NCBI RefSeq assembly: GCF_910592395.1
Contig: NC_088320.1
Coordinates: forward strand, 14,136,501 to 14,200,500
DNA from: Lineus longissimus
Taxonomy: Eukaryota; Nemertea; Pilidiophora; Heteronemertea; Lineidae
Direction: 5' to 3'
DNA length: 64,000 nt
In this document: positions 1-11,757 of the stretch, one piece after another
How positions within the stretch are numbered: the stretch's first letter is position 1
Layout of the letters: each line of letters begins with the position of its first letter
Notes under the pieces: generated by a model
The model's input: only the letters and a program-made list of their open reading frames with translations
Databases searched by the model: none
What the model was told of the DNA's origin: nothing
Program-made: the position numbers and the translations under genes

Positions 1-1287
1 TGTAGTACGGTATTCTTGGTTTCCGTGGGGTCTTTTATGTCCTGTTATTGCAGAGCCTTTCCTTTTACCCAGGCATGCCAGGGACTGCTGGGTAGCAAGG
101 TTACATTAAAATTCACACGGATTTCATAACTGGACGCAAAGGGGGGCATGACTTTCATCTTAGGGGGAAACATTTTCAAAACATTTTTCTGGGAAAAAAA
201 TATTTTCATCCCGAAATTCTACATAAATTGCCTCTCTTGGGACATTTTCTGCACCTAGCACTCCCCGTTATCAAATTGACTCCAAATGCCCCTTTGTTAC
301 ATCACAAATCATAAATATATCCATCAAGATTGGAAAAACAAATTATCTTTTGAGGGTGGGCAATGTCCTCTTGAAGAAACCCTGCGATTTGACTTCTCCG
401 ACTTGGATTAGTATAGGTCAAATCAGAATTCCGTGCGATATGCGATGTATCTTGCTACCTAGTAGCTCCTGAAACATGATCAACCATGACAAATTTATCG
501 AAAACGAGTCTCCTATAACCGAGACAACACATTAGAATTTTTGGCCCCTGGTGGCCAAGTCGAGAATGAGATCGGACCGATGTTCAGTGTCAAAGGTCAA
601 CTTACCTAGGGAGTCCTGAGTACAATGTTTCAACTTTATAGCTCCCGTGGTAAGGAAACTTGAAACTGTTTTTAAAACATGATACAAACGACTGACGACG
701 ACGGACACTTGTACTGCGGTATTGTACAGACTCCTCTCCGATGAACCATAAAAAGATTACTCTTCAGTTTCGGTTACCGTTGTGTAAAAAATTCACCCAG
801 ACTTAAAATCTATATCTGCATGATATCCATTGGAGACCCGGCTTAAGCCCATTCAACGGGCTTCTGAACGTCCAATGGATGTCAACGCACAGGAAGAAAC
901 ACGTATCATGGAGCCGGCAATTTTAATACGATCAGTCATGTCCAAGCACCATGCGGAAGTGATGAAGGATTGTAGGTCCCTTGCTGGTGTATTGTGAGCG
1001 AGATAAAAGAAGTATTCCACTTGTACTGATTGCAAAGATTGCGTATGGATATTTGCGAGCTGGAAACGACACTTCGAAACCTGGAACTCTTGTCAAATGC
1101 ACCAAAGTGTTGTCCTCTCTTAATGACACCCAAACAAGTGAAAACGATTTACAGTTTCCTTTTTTCTTCCCTTCCAAAAATATTAATCCGCTGTTGAGAT
1201 GATCCCATGTCCCATAATAGGTGTCTCCCATTTTTAACTTCAGCTTGTGAATAAGTTTGTATGAACCTTCTTTGAAGTGAAATACAA
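1..1287. other. Intergenic, nothing recognised
   Basis: No long open frame, RNA gene, terminal inverted repeat or tandem repeat stands out. The short frames on both strands overlap each other without any recognisable protein signature. Confidence 0.5.
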
Positions 1288-1927
1288 CTACTGACCTTTA
1301 AAATGGATAAAAATGGCTTGATTCGACCACACTGCCTGAGGAGGCCGGAACTGATTTCTAGTTGCTGGCACGGACGTTATCAAATTTGGATGAGTAAATG
1401 CAATAGAGCGATGGTCAATTTCGAAAAGAATTAATTCGTAATCAGGCTTGCGCCGTTTGGTTAATCTAGTAAGATTTTGATTCCAAACTATCACATGGCT
1501 CATGTCATCTGACAACACTGGCCTGCATCTTAAACCAGTCATGATGTAGTTCACAGCAACACGAGATACAAACCTTCCTCTATAACTGTATAAATCTACA
1601 GATAATTTACTGCGAGGAGAATGTAAACAGAACACAAGCAGGTATGCTTTAAAGCATAATAAATCGGTGACCCGTTGCTGAAGGTTGAACATATGTTTTT
1701 GTGTAGGAATTGAGCCAGGGTAATATGCAATAATGAAAGATGGAGGTTTCATCCTTTCGGGAAGGCCACCACATGAATGTAAGAGAAAGAACTGTTGTTC
1801 CGGACAGTAAACAATCCATAGGAAATGCAACGGAGTAATTTTCTCCAGTCGAAACTTTCGTTGAAGCGAAAACGTAGCGAATCTGTTTGGACTTAAAGGT
1901 AGAAGAACGCGAAGTTTGGTAACTAAT
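1288..1927 (-). CDS. Exon-like reading frame, unknown protein
   Basis: An open frame of about 205 codons runs on the minus strand without an ATG near its 5' end. It is bounded upstream by a possible splice acceptor (ATTAG just above 1927) and downstream by a good donor (AAAG followed by GTCAGT near 1305), as for an internal exon. The protein has beta-rich looking stretches, several Cys and many aromatic and basic residues (for example SYRGRFVSRVAVNYIM). Further short minus-strand frames at 2337-2549 and 2621-3003 could be upstream exons, but I cannot join them with confidence. I do not recognise the family. Alternatively it is a chance ORF, although its length in AT-rich DNA argues mildly for coding. 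Confidence 0.3.
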
Positions 1928-1930
1928 GAC

Positions 1931-4419
1931 CTTCAGCACCGTCAAATGTATCAGTAATCCGTATGGAAAATACTTATGTCGCATACGGGAAAGTGATACA
2001 TAAGTCACACATGAGCTTGAGCTTCGATAACTCTGCCGTGCGCGATTTGTGAACAGATCAAAAGATAGGTGGCAACGAAAAGGCCTCTATTCCCTCCAAA
2101 AAAACTTCACAAAATAAAGCATCTTCAACGAAATCTACAATATTTCTCAAACCTGATGGAAATATGATAGAAGACTCAATTTAGCTGCAAATGCAAGTTA
2201 AATTGTTTAATATCATACGTACTGCCTCCCGTATGGAATACAGATCTTGCGTTTATACTTCTGCGTTACCACTGGTCGTCAAAACTACACGATAAAACTG
2301 ATGACGTCGCACGCAAAATCCATAAGGATACGTTATTCAGGCAGGAGATTCGACGGTGCTGAACGTCTCTAATATCGCATATGGCTCCCCGCGGGACACC
2401 TGGGGATGCTGCTCCCTAAAAATTGGGAGACCTATTAAAATTAGCCGAGGTGATGGCAGAGCCATCCGCCTATAAGGCCCCCAAGATTGTGAGCGAATAC
2501 GACTGTTGTCCATTGTTAATTCCCCTATCGTCTTACAAAACATTAACACTTAAATCATCCTTCGAAACATGAATATCTTCGGTCATGACTTCAATGGTTT
2601 TGATATACCTGTTTTAGTCTTTACGATTTCCAAACTTTTAAATCGAATAGCTGCTGCATTGATATCAAGAAACTTTGCACGACTTGGGACGTACAGAGAA
2701 TAGAAGAGCAGTCAGTGGTAGTCCCCGTGCATTCCCTTCCATTCAGATCCACACGTCCATATAGAAACAACATTAACATGACGCTTGTGGTTGTCGCAGG
2801 AAACATACACTGAAATCCTTCGTCGGTGCATAGCGCAAGACCAGGTGTTCTATAAAACAACAGTTTTTGTTTTGGATTCCAATCTTGACACTAGAGGCGC
2901 TGATTTCGTTCCTTACAACGCCTCTAGTACTAGTACGTTGCCACCATCTTGAAGAGCGTAGTACAGCAGATGTAGAAAAGGAAATACTTTTTCGATTTGC
3001 CAAGAGGTTATCGCATCTCCACTAAGCCCGCGAAAAGGATTGCTGCCCTACGCTGCATTGATAGGTCTCCATAAAATCACATTAAAACCCAACATAAAGT
3101 GTTAGCTGTTATTTATTAAGCTCATATTCTGTTTTTATTAATAAAATAAAACATTTTATGTGGAGAAGAGGCAATAATTCGTCCTGAATAGGCCTTACAG
3201 ACTGAACTGATAACGCAGTATATTATACTGAAGGATTATCAAACACGTGAATCTCAGGATGCCGATATCCAAGATGGCGGTAGTCGATCAATCCCAGCGT
3301 CTGATGTTTTTTTAATTTCAGCACTCAGCGAGCTTGGGGCGATTGTAGGTATTTATGCTGGCCTGACATGAATGCAATGTTCACGTTGTATCGAAGTTTA
3401 ATATACAGTCCGTCATTCAATTACTCTGTGACGAGCAAATTCATTGCCACCGGTATAAGTCGGCTTGAGGTGATGAGTTGTAAGAGCACGAGTCTTTAAA
3501 GGTGATCAAATATCCCAGAGGGGCACCGAGGTTAAAATGATAAATATTTGCTCCTTACCTTTACCGATCCTTTCCATCCAGATGTACGCTCCTTTCTTGT
3601 TTTATTTTGGATCCGCTACATCCTCATGTTGTGATGAATGCATTATGCAAGTGGTTTCCACTTTGTATTCAACACTAAAACCTACCACACGTCTTCCTCA
3701 AGTGAATATAATAGAGCACTGCAGTAGAGATGTCGTCAGCGATACCTCCTTTGTGGTAAGAGGACCTTCCCAATGCACTCTCTCAAAGATTCTCAAAGAA
3801 TTGACCATTTGTAATGAGAGTACAAAATAGATAGCCATGTGTATGTTGAATGCACTGCTGAGCAGTGAAGACGCGTGATAAGGCATGGTCTAATGGAAAT
3901 GTTGTCATATGATTGCTCTGATTATTTTAACATCGCTAAGGTTCAGTAAAGCTGTAGATATTTTGAACATATCCATACTCTCCTTGGATTTGCCTGACCT
4001 ACCTGGCAATGCTTGAACGTTCAAAAGCATGGATTTTCCTGTTTACAAATGTAGTCAGCCTCTATGATTACCCCGTCTGTGATAAAGGCTGTGCCTGACC
4101 TATCTGGCACATCTTGGTCTAACCAGTGTTTTTCAATTTATACTCCGCCTGTCGATATTTGAAAACCTCCGGTGAAATCCCTTCCCTTCATACAGATTGT
4201 ACTGGTAGAAAAAAATTAGGCGCCCAGTCAGAGCGCAGCGTGAGAGCCTGCAGGATACAGAAAACTTAGCCGTGGCGTGCTGGAATGATAGGGGGTAATG
4301 GATGAATCCCTCTATGCCGACAAACTTGTGGCTTCGCGTGGTTTGGAAGTGTTTTGGATATGGGAACATTGTCTTTACCTCGACTGCCTCCAATTTATTG
4401 AGTCCATTAAAATTTGTTT
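1931..4419. other. Intergenic, possible upstream exons only
   Basis: The minus-strand frames at 2337-2549 and 2621-3003 may belong to the exon-like ORF at 1288-1927. A small inverted repeat around 2892-2930 pairs two copies of GCGCCTCTAG or its complement. Between 3000 and 4419 I see no gene. The motif CTGACCTACCTGGCA near 3990 recurs in similar form near 4095. Confidence 0.4.
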
Positions 4420-4643
4420 TAATGACCAGGCGCCTATATCATAAAGCCTAATATTGTTCCATTAGGGCTAATGGCATATTAATGAGGGTCACTTTACGAG
4501 CAGGGCATATCAAGAAGGTGCTTTTAAAATATCTAGGTTAATGGTAACATTAAGCAGCGTTTCAGGTAGTGCTTTTATCCTGGTTTTTACTAATAGGGCA
4601 GCCACAAATCTAATGGAAGGTTGGAGTACCTTTAGTCGGTCAT

Positions 4644-5716
4644 TTGGCTGCCGGAGTTCGACAGAAGTATAGAGACGGAATGTTGCGCTTGATCCAAGGA
4701 CGTCGGAGGCGGGCAATACATCGAGAACGATTATTTCGGGATCGATTTAACCCCCTTGATTCAATGCCGGAATACCTTTTCTTGAAGCGGTATCGATTTC
4801 CTAAAGCTATTTGTATTGATATTTGTCGGGATTTAGCCAATGATATACAACATTTTACGGGCAGGAATCAAGCTCTACCAGTGTCACTGCAAGTGTGTGC
4901 TGCGCTGCGGTTTTACGCGCACGGTAACAATCAGTCATCCGTTGGCGACATTCACCATATAAGTATCCCAACGGCTGGAAGATGCATTCGTGCGGTGTCC
5001 ACTGCACTATCCGCCCGCATTAACGAGCATGCGTACTTCGAGAATGATTTGCAAAAGGTGAAGACACTGTTTTACGAGATGGCTAGGTTCCCACGAGTGA
5101 TTGGCGCTATCGATGGCACGCACTGTCGCATCAAAAAGCCGTCCATTATTGAGCATGTTTATGTAAACCGTAAAGGCTTCCACAGCATCAACGTGATGCT
5201 GGTTTGTGACTGAAACATGATCATAAATAACTGTGTGGCAAAATATCCTGGAGGATCGCACGACGCCTTCATACTACACAGCTCCGCTCTGGGCCAAGCA
5301 TTTGAACGCAACCCACCAAACGTATGGTTGCTGGGGGATTCTGGTTATCCTTCAAAAAGATGGTTGCTGACACCTCTTGCAAATGGAGCTGCTCAATCCA
5401 TCGAAGAAAGGCGCTACCAAAGGAGGCAGATCAAAGCTAGGAACGTGATTGAGAGGTGCAACGGTGTTTTAAAGCAACGTTTTAGATGCCTGCGTAAGGA
5501 ATGCAATATTCCCCTGACAAAACCTGCTTGATAATTCAAGCTTGCTGTGTTCTCCACAACATCGCAGTCCGAAGCAATATACCAATTGTAGAGGATTCCA
5601 ATGATTCGGATGATTCCAACAGCGATAGCGATGCCGGAGATGATGATTTTCCTGAAAGGTACCGTGATATGACAGGAAATCAGATACGCCAGGATATCAT
5701 AGACACTCTCCGCTGA
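4644..5716 (+). pseudogene. HARBI1-like Harbinger transposase, broken
   Basis: The conceptual protein is a DDE transposase of the HARBI1 family. It has a basic N-terminus, an HTH-like middle and the three catalytic regions: GAIDGTHCRI (first Asp), GDSGYPSKRWLLTP (second Asp) and ERCNGVLKQRFRCL (Glu). A single in-frame TGA at 5211-5213 interrupts it just after the NVMLVCD stretch. The frame then shifts near 5505-5530, where the protein continues in another frame as DKTCLIIQACCVLHNIA and ends in an acidic Ser/Asp tail. All three catalytic residues are still encoded, so decay is recent or the lesions are few. Confidence in the family is high, and in non-functionality fairly high. Confidence 0.85.
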
Positions 5717-5950
5717 TTATCGGACACACGAAGGTGACGCCATGATAAATGACAGTCTTATTGAATAAAATGGCAACTGGTGTTGATCCAGGAAACTTGT
5801 TTTATTTCTATAATTAGATCAGTGACTGCAGAGATGGACTGTCGAGGTGTACGAAATATACGAACGAGGCACAATAAATTCAGTTAATTGTCTTGAACAT
5901 TTAAAGACTTGGCAGTTTTGAAAGTCCGAGCATCATTTAAACCTTTAAGG

Positions 5951-6153
5951 GTTGGCTATAGGCACCACCATTTTGGCTCATCTTGAAATCTTAGAGCAAT
6001 TCGAACTCCTTCAAAATGATGTGAATACCAATTTCAAGGATGGGACACAGTTCACTGGAAAACAAAGAACTGCATCCCATCCATGAAATGATGGGAGTTC
6101 TAATTGCCCTAAGATTTCAAGTTCTAGCCAAAATGTTGGTGCCTATAGCCAAC
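5951..6153. repeat. Foldback (MITE-like) repeat inside Harbinger
   Basis: The outer arms begin GTTGGCTATAGGCACCA and are repeated in reverse complement at the other end. Similarity continues inwards for roughly 80 bp per arm. The whole 203-bp sequence can fold into one long hairpin. No clear target duplication is visible. It was either inserted into the Harbinger element or is a local inverted duplication. Confidence 0.6.
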
Positions 6154-6329
6154 ACTTAATCACAGCAACAGATGCACAATAAATTCATAAACTAACTTGT
6201 GTATTGGCATGACGGTGGTGAAGCGACTAAAACAGAAGACGTATCAACCTGTGGAGAAGCTACTACCCCTAATACCGAGGACGAATATCCGTACTGTGGG
6301 ATATAAAATTGATTAAACGGTGTGTTAGA

Positions 6330-6600
6330 CACTTCCAGGGCCAGACGCTGCTCCTCTTATGCCAACCTTTTCTTTTCATCTGCAAGTCTCTCTTTTTCAA
6401 CTTTCAGCCTTTCCATCTCAATCTTAAGGATTGGATCATTAACGTCTGCCTCACCTTTAGAAGCGAGAGATCGTTTCTCCTTCAAGGGGGGTGCCTTTGA
6501 GCAACATGCACTGGGCAATTTCTTTTATACGGTCGGTACCTCAACAGCCATCGCTGAGTCATCATCAGATGTATCGTCACACATTGGTCGCTTAAGTTTC
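6330..6600 (-). pseudogene. Decayed second Harbinger protein (coiled coil)
   Basis: Read on the minus strand, this region gives an acidic DDTSDDDSAMAVEV segment followed by a charged helix (KIEMERLKVEKERLADEKKR) with interrupting stops. Harbinger elements usually encode a Myb/SANT-like accessory protein ending in such a Lys/Glu-rich coiled coil, opposite to the transposase, and the position here fits that. No DNA-binding domain is recognisable. The plus-strand frames over the same interval are shadows. Confidence 0.35.
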
Positions 6601-7239
6601 GAGGGCCCGAACTGTAAGTTGTCACCAGGGGCATTATCAATTCCTGAAAAATTAAAGTTTTTTGTTACTTATACGAGTGCTGCAATTAAGAAATCCTATT
6701 GTAGTCAGTGCTCATGTGCCTCGGCATGTTAAATGACTCGGCCATTTTTGCGCATAACTAAATCATTCTTCGGAGGCAGCATGTACCAATACATGTAAAT
6801 CTAAATTTTGCAATCAATCATGGAACTCAAATTTAACTGTAAACCCAAGGTCATCATGTATTCCTCATAGGTTCTGCTTGAATGACAAGTTACGATGAGT
6901 GGGAAAAGAAGGATAACTGTCAAATAATGATATGCTTACCTACCGCAGTACATATCAGGGGGATCAGCAGGGCGATTTTCTTGTCTCGAGCTGAGAAATA
7001 ATTCATCATAACACAATGTGTCAAATACGACGCGGCGTTCGAACACATTTTAATGTATGCTCAAAGTAGTACACCGTAGAATCTACGGTCCACTAATGTT
7101 AATGGAATGGCACGATAAAACCGCTTTATGAAACGATTTAATGGAGTGCCATTATCGTGGACTTAAATCCTTCCATTAAAGTACTATAATGGAACCCCAT
7201 TAAAAATCTTTATGATATAGGCGCCTGTTCATTACTGAT

Positions 7240-9292
7240 CGCATCCGCAGGGAAAAGGATGGAGTAGCTCTTTTGTGGAAAAAGAGCTTAAGTCACGCAG
7301 TACGAACAATATATTTAGAATGTGACCGGATTGTCGAGATCACTGTGAACTTTACGGGGAAAAGAATGCTGCCGGTTTTTACGGTTTATCTCCCAAATAC
7401 AAACCATCCAGACGACCTCTTCATTGAGTACATTGACTCTCTCTCTTAGAATTGCATGAGTTCTATAGTGAGCTTGGCAAGGTTAGTATTATGGGAGTCT
7501 ACGGGACGCGCGCGCCTTAAATGCTTTTCTTCTCAGATCCGGTCTGTCATCTATTCCGGTCACATTTGATCCATTCGAAGGTGCAAACAAGACTTTGATT
7601 GATCATATATGCATTATCTTCTTACTGTTAGACACGGTTAGTGATTGTCCAGTCATAGATGACTTAGATGTGAACACATCTGAAAATCTGGCAGTCTATT
7701 GCGTTATAAAATTATCAACGATATATCGGACACACCCGCCACAACACCTGGAAAGGAAAAGGCTTAAATGGAAAGAGTGCGTACAGGGCGCCTTTGGTAA
7801 AAACCAACACTATCGCAGTGAAATCGAATGTAAGCTGACTGTAATACATGAAATCGAATCTTACACGAAACATGACATAGACAATATCTTCAAATTCGTA
7901 GCTTGTGCTATGTCTGAAGCTGCAACGACAGCTATTCCCGAGAGCGCTTATCAGAAAAACATTCGCCCCAATTGGAAGGGCAAATTGGAATCGCAGCATA
8001 AAGAAATGCGTACTGTCCGCCTCAAGTGGATAGAGACAGGCAGACCTAGTGAAAGGGAATCTATCAGTCATTTTTGCTATAAAGAATGCAAACGGAAATT
8101 TCGTGCTGAAGTGCGCCGGCACAACGCAAAGGTCTCAACATACTCTTATCGCGAGCTCAATGAAAGTGCCGAACTGACCAAGGTAAATTCTTGAATTTAC
8201 TAACAGCAAATCGCCGCGCCCCAAACAAACTTATACGTTCTGGTGGGAAAATGCACTAAAACAGCTCTTTGGTAATTATAAAGGAATAAGCAGGCTATTT
8301 CGAGGATGTCTACACACCAAATGACTTACCTAAGTATGATGCGGATACAAAAATCGTTATCGAAACAAAGCTGGAAGAAATTGCGGGCCAATCGTTTGAT
8401 CACTATAATCCGTCACTTGGTGATCACTTTGCGGTAGACGAGGTGAAAATATGCATTATGGAACTCAAGAACGGCAAAACAGGAGGAATTGATGCGCTAT
8501 CCAACGAACATGTCAAATATTGGGGTAACTTTCTGCATGCCACACTGACTGATCTGTTTAATCTATTCTTAAGATATGAGAATATTTTCCTAGAGTCGCA
8601 AACGAGGTGTCATTCTCACCCTCACTGAGGGAAAAGGAAAATAATTGCAGTGATCCGAACAGTTATCGGCCCATTACGTTATACTTATTACTTCCGGTGC
8701 TATACAAGCTATTTGGGAGACTCATGCTGAACCGCTTGAGCGGTTTGGCATCTGTTTGACATATGTCTATCAAGGACAGGTCCTAGATATAAACTTAAAA
8801 TCAATTGCAAGGACAATTACAGCAGCGCAGAAACTCAAGAACGCCCAACTGGCTATCTTGGGTCCGGGCTGACAACTGCCGGGTTTTAACCCCATCATGA
8901 GTCACAAAATCTATAAGCTAATTTGTCTCCGTGCCCTGTTTGGTGCTGAGCTATGGACAGGTATCTCCACCATTGATTCTCGAAAGGGCACACAGATATT
9001 GCCTGAAGAGGCCACAAGTCTTTACCAGACTCACGCGGACATTTGCCTGTTCAGCAATGATAGGCGGTCCTGCTCGGCAATGCTGTATTGACCGTCAGTG
9101 CCTGTCGTTTCCTGGACTTTTTCCGGACAAGCTCGTGTGGAAGCACATAGTTAAGGAAGTGACAATGGTGAACGAAAACATTATGTGTACTGAAAAATGC
9201 AAACATCGCCTTTGTGACATTTATAAATTATTATGGTCTGCTGGGCAGCTAGACAATGATGAGCACATGAGTGGCTATGCCTTTCTAGCCTA
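7240..9292 (+). pseudogene. LINE (CR1/L2-like) relic, 5' truncated
   Basis: The sequence begins within an AP-endonuclease domain (a KDGVALLWKKSL-type stretch near 7250 and VYLPNTNHPDD near 7390). It passes through a linker (7595-8194), then a reverse-transcriptase start (ELKNGKTGGIDALSNEHVKY, about 8460-8520) and an SYRPITL-like strand near 8660. It ends with the C-terminal segment typical of CR1-like proteins (KIYKLICLRALFGAELW, 8903-8953). Stops and frameshifts break every domain, and the catalytic RT box is not preserved. It abuts the right end of the Harbinger element, so either the LINE was 5' truncated on insertion or the Harbinger landed at that point. Confidence 0.8.
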
Positions 9293-9337
9293 AGCTGAAC
9301 ACGTTACCTGAGACTACTGCGGAGACACAGTACAATC

Positions 9338-9558
9338 GGGGCAGCGGTAGCACAGTGGAAGAAAGTCGGCCTCATAATTAGGAGGTCGTGGGTTCAACTC
9401 CTGGCCGAGTCACTGCTTATTTCCTTTACTGATCGAGTTCAAGTGAGTACATTCTGGTTGCTCCTTGAAACCCCGGGGTTAATAATAGGATGTCCTAAGA
9501 GCGCTTTCGATCAGGCAAACATGGAAAAGCGCTATGTAAGAATATTAGTTATTATTAT
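9338..9558 (+). mobile_element. tRNA-derived SINE
   Basis: A tRNA-like head carries RNA polymerase III box A (TAGCACAGTGG, 9348-9358) and box B (GGTTCAACTCC, 9391-9401) at normal spacing. An unrelated body follows, ending with AAGCGCTATGTAAGAAT and an ATT-rich tail (9540-9558). The head does not fold into a good functional tRNA that I can see, and a body and tail are attached, so this is a SINE and not a tRNA gene. The shared tail probably reflects a partner LINE. Confidence 0.75.
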
Positions 9559-9560
9559 TT

Positions 9561-10829
9561 ATCGATATTCCCTCAGTTACACCGATCCGCGAGTACACTC
9601 ATTTTGTCAATAGAAATTATGTCCGCATTGAGGAAGAAGTGTTGGATCATACGCTGGAATATGTTGAAAAAATGAATTAGAATAATGATTTAAGAATCGA
9701 CTGATATTGATATTGCGAAGTGATGAATGATTGATATTGCATATCCATGCAACACACTTGTCAGTTAATATACTCATTATTAACCCCATTCAACTTAGGC
9801 CTTTGATCTTTACTCCCCCCCCCCCCTTACGGGGAGCCCTAGTATATTTCACAGGTTTTTGAGAAATCCGACATTTCAGGGAAAGGTTGGAAAATGTAGG
9901 GGTTTTGTCGGATAAATCAGGAAAAGTAAGAGAAACCGCTGAGAAGTCGAAAATAGCCTCCTGCTAGTTTATAGAAGAGAGCACTGAGATTTAACATCCA
10001 AGCACCATGCGGAGGGATGAATGATTAAAACTCTTTATGACACAGGATACATATGACCACGACCGATGACGGACACTGCGGTATCGCACAGACACGATGA
10101 GCCAAAAAGAGACTAACATCTCAGTAGTTTCGGAGGAAAACTTCAATCCCCTTTATGTAAACTAGAAGAAAGTTGTGAAAATAACTAGAGTGGTGATTAC
10201 CTCTTATTGACTGGAGTCAGTAATTTCATGCAACGTTATGCAATAATACCCATATTCTCAGCTCACATAATTAACTATCAAAAAATCAAAAACTTTTAAC
10301 AGGGCCGTTCAAAAAAGCGTTTCTTGATAGGTTTCCTTTAACGGGCTCCGTAACGTCCAATTGATGCCAAAGCATAGGACAAAACACGTATCATGGATGT
10401 GATAAAAGCGCATGATCAAATGAAAAAAAGATAGTATTTTCAGATGCCCATACTATACTAGGAGCTATAATCTACCATAACAATGGAATTTTTCTTTCAA
10501 AAATTAATTCCAACTGTGTAAAATTTGACTACGTAAAACGTATGTAAACCAACATGCTAAGTGACCTTCCTTTTTTACCCGGGAGATCAAAATCTCCAAC
10601 AACGACAAGCGAGGCTTTAGTTGTTCCAGCGGCAACGACGTCTAACAGCAGTTGCACATATTGCTGCATGTGCCCCAAGAAATGTCTTTTTGAATTTCGC
10701 CATTGTTTTGATAGATTTGGAGAAGAAAATGCAATGGAACTCCCTTCAATTTACCAAAAACTTTGAAAATACGACCAAACATTTGTTTGGCAGTCTACCC
10801 ATGATGAAGTTGTAAATCCAACACCTTAA
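9561..10829. other. Intergenic with poly-C run and repeat fragments
   Basis: There is an 11-base C run at 9816-9826. The stretch 10690-10800 (GATTTGGAGAAGAAAATGC and following) is a diverged copy of sequence that recurs beside each penton relic near 11780, 17335 and 22320. No gene is recognised. Confidence 0.45.
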
Positions 10830-11187
10830 AACGCTCATTCCTAGGATAATCCAGAGGTACTCGTATTTCTTCATTTCATCACTTAGTAGTTACTTGAGGT
10901 CGTTTAGGAATTGTTACTGGATTATGTGGGTTTGGGTGATTGTGCATTGAAAGTGCAGTGTCAGCATTTCTAAAATCTACACCTGACTTGTTCTCTCTCT
11001 TCAATTCAATTTTCTGTGATCCCCCATTCTGTTGAGACCTTCTGTATATCTCCTTGTGCTTTATTTCATCTTTGAATTTCTAATTCGTAACCGTTCTTGT
11101 CTAGTGATTTAAAAAAGGCAAACCAGATCCAGTGAACGCGAATGCATTGACTGCAGCAGAACCAATCAGCATACCAATGTCCGCCAT
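10830..11187 (-). pseudogene. Relic of Polinton small membrane-protein gene
   Basis: Read on the minus strand from an ATG at 11187, the relic gives MADIGMLIGSAAVNAFAFTG. It goes on with degenerate matches along the 152-aa protein encoded at 39161-39619 in the intact Polinton, including a VDFRNADTALSMHNH stretch. It is broken by stops and frameshifts. It lies directly downstream of the penton relic in the same orientation, which is the gene order of the intact element. It therefore derives from an older, diverged Polinton. Confidence 0.8.
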
Positions 11188-11251
11188 TTAATTAGATCTA
11201 ATTTTCCCTAGACTGGTAGTTACCTAGACTGGTAGTTACCTAGACTGATAG

Positions 11252-11757
11252 TTACCTAGACTGGACTACCAATTGGTACTGTACATCAAAATCGTTAAGA
11301 TCGATAATGTCACCGTGTTTATCTGTTAAGCGGATATCCAACTTGTTGAATCTTGATTTGCATGGTATTTCTATCGGTCTATCAAAGTCGTATGCTATCG
11401 TGTCTCCTAGCCTAGCTTCCTTAATCGGTTTTGTGGCTAGCACATCCGATTCTTCACTACTAGATTGTACATTACTAGAATTGATGTCGCAGTGAAAAAT
11501 AAAATAGTTCATTGGACTTAAATTGATTGGACTGTCGCTTACGAACTCACCATCAAATGAAGAATAAGGAGTTTCAGTATGTTCAAAGCCAAATAATTCA
11601 TTGCTTTTACCAATGAACATAATATTGTACCGATCATTTATTCTCTTCATTAATTGCATGGTAGCCCTACCAATGGGTTCTTGTAAAGTAAATCTAACAA
11701 CACTTTTACTTACGTTCTGTTCTCTTTATTTAACTGCAAACGTTATTGAAATTTTCC
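11252..11757 (-). pseudogene. Polinton penton gene relic, copy A
   Basis: The frame is collinear with the C-terminal half of the penton protein at 38370-39197. Both share IGKSNELFGFE/LGKSNELFGMK, an INLSPMNYFIFHCDI-like block, a DVLATKPIKEA block and the final LTDKHGDIIDLNDFDVQYQL block. Upstream of the open part, homology continues across a stop near 11735. The N-terminal half is missing, so this is a truncated relic. Single jelly-roll penton proteins form the capsid vertices; no function is expected here. Confidence 0.85.

Larger units (their letters stand above)
4420..7234. mobile_element. PIF/Harbinger DNA transposon, decayed
   Basis: The ends carry a 27-bp terminal inverted repeat with one mismatch, at 4420-4446 and 7208-7234, containing GGCGCCTATATCATAAAG. 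Subterminal CCATTAA/TTAATGG motifs recur inside both ends, as is common for transposase-binding sites. I could not identify a clean target duplication, so the outer ends may be off by a few bases. Inside are a broken HARBI1-type transposase on the plus strand, a decayed coiled-coil second protein on the minus strand, and a nested foldback repeat at 5951-6153. The element looks incapable of moving by itself. Confidence 0.8.

Noticed and set aside
6322-6732. Plus-strand 136-codon ORF
   Set aside because: The opposite strand shows a decayed Lys/Glu-rich coiled coil typical of Harbinger accessory proteins, so the plus-strand frame is a Ser/Phe-rich shadow.
9338-9412. Possible tRNA gene
   Set aside because: Pol III boxes are present, but the cloverleaf is poor and a SINE body with an ATT tail is attached.
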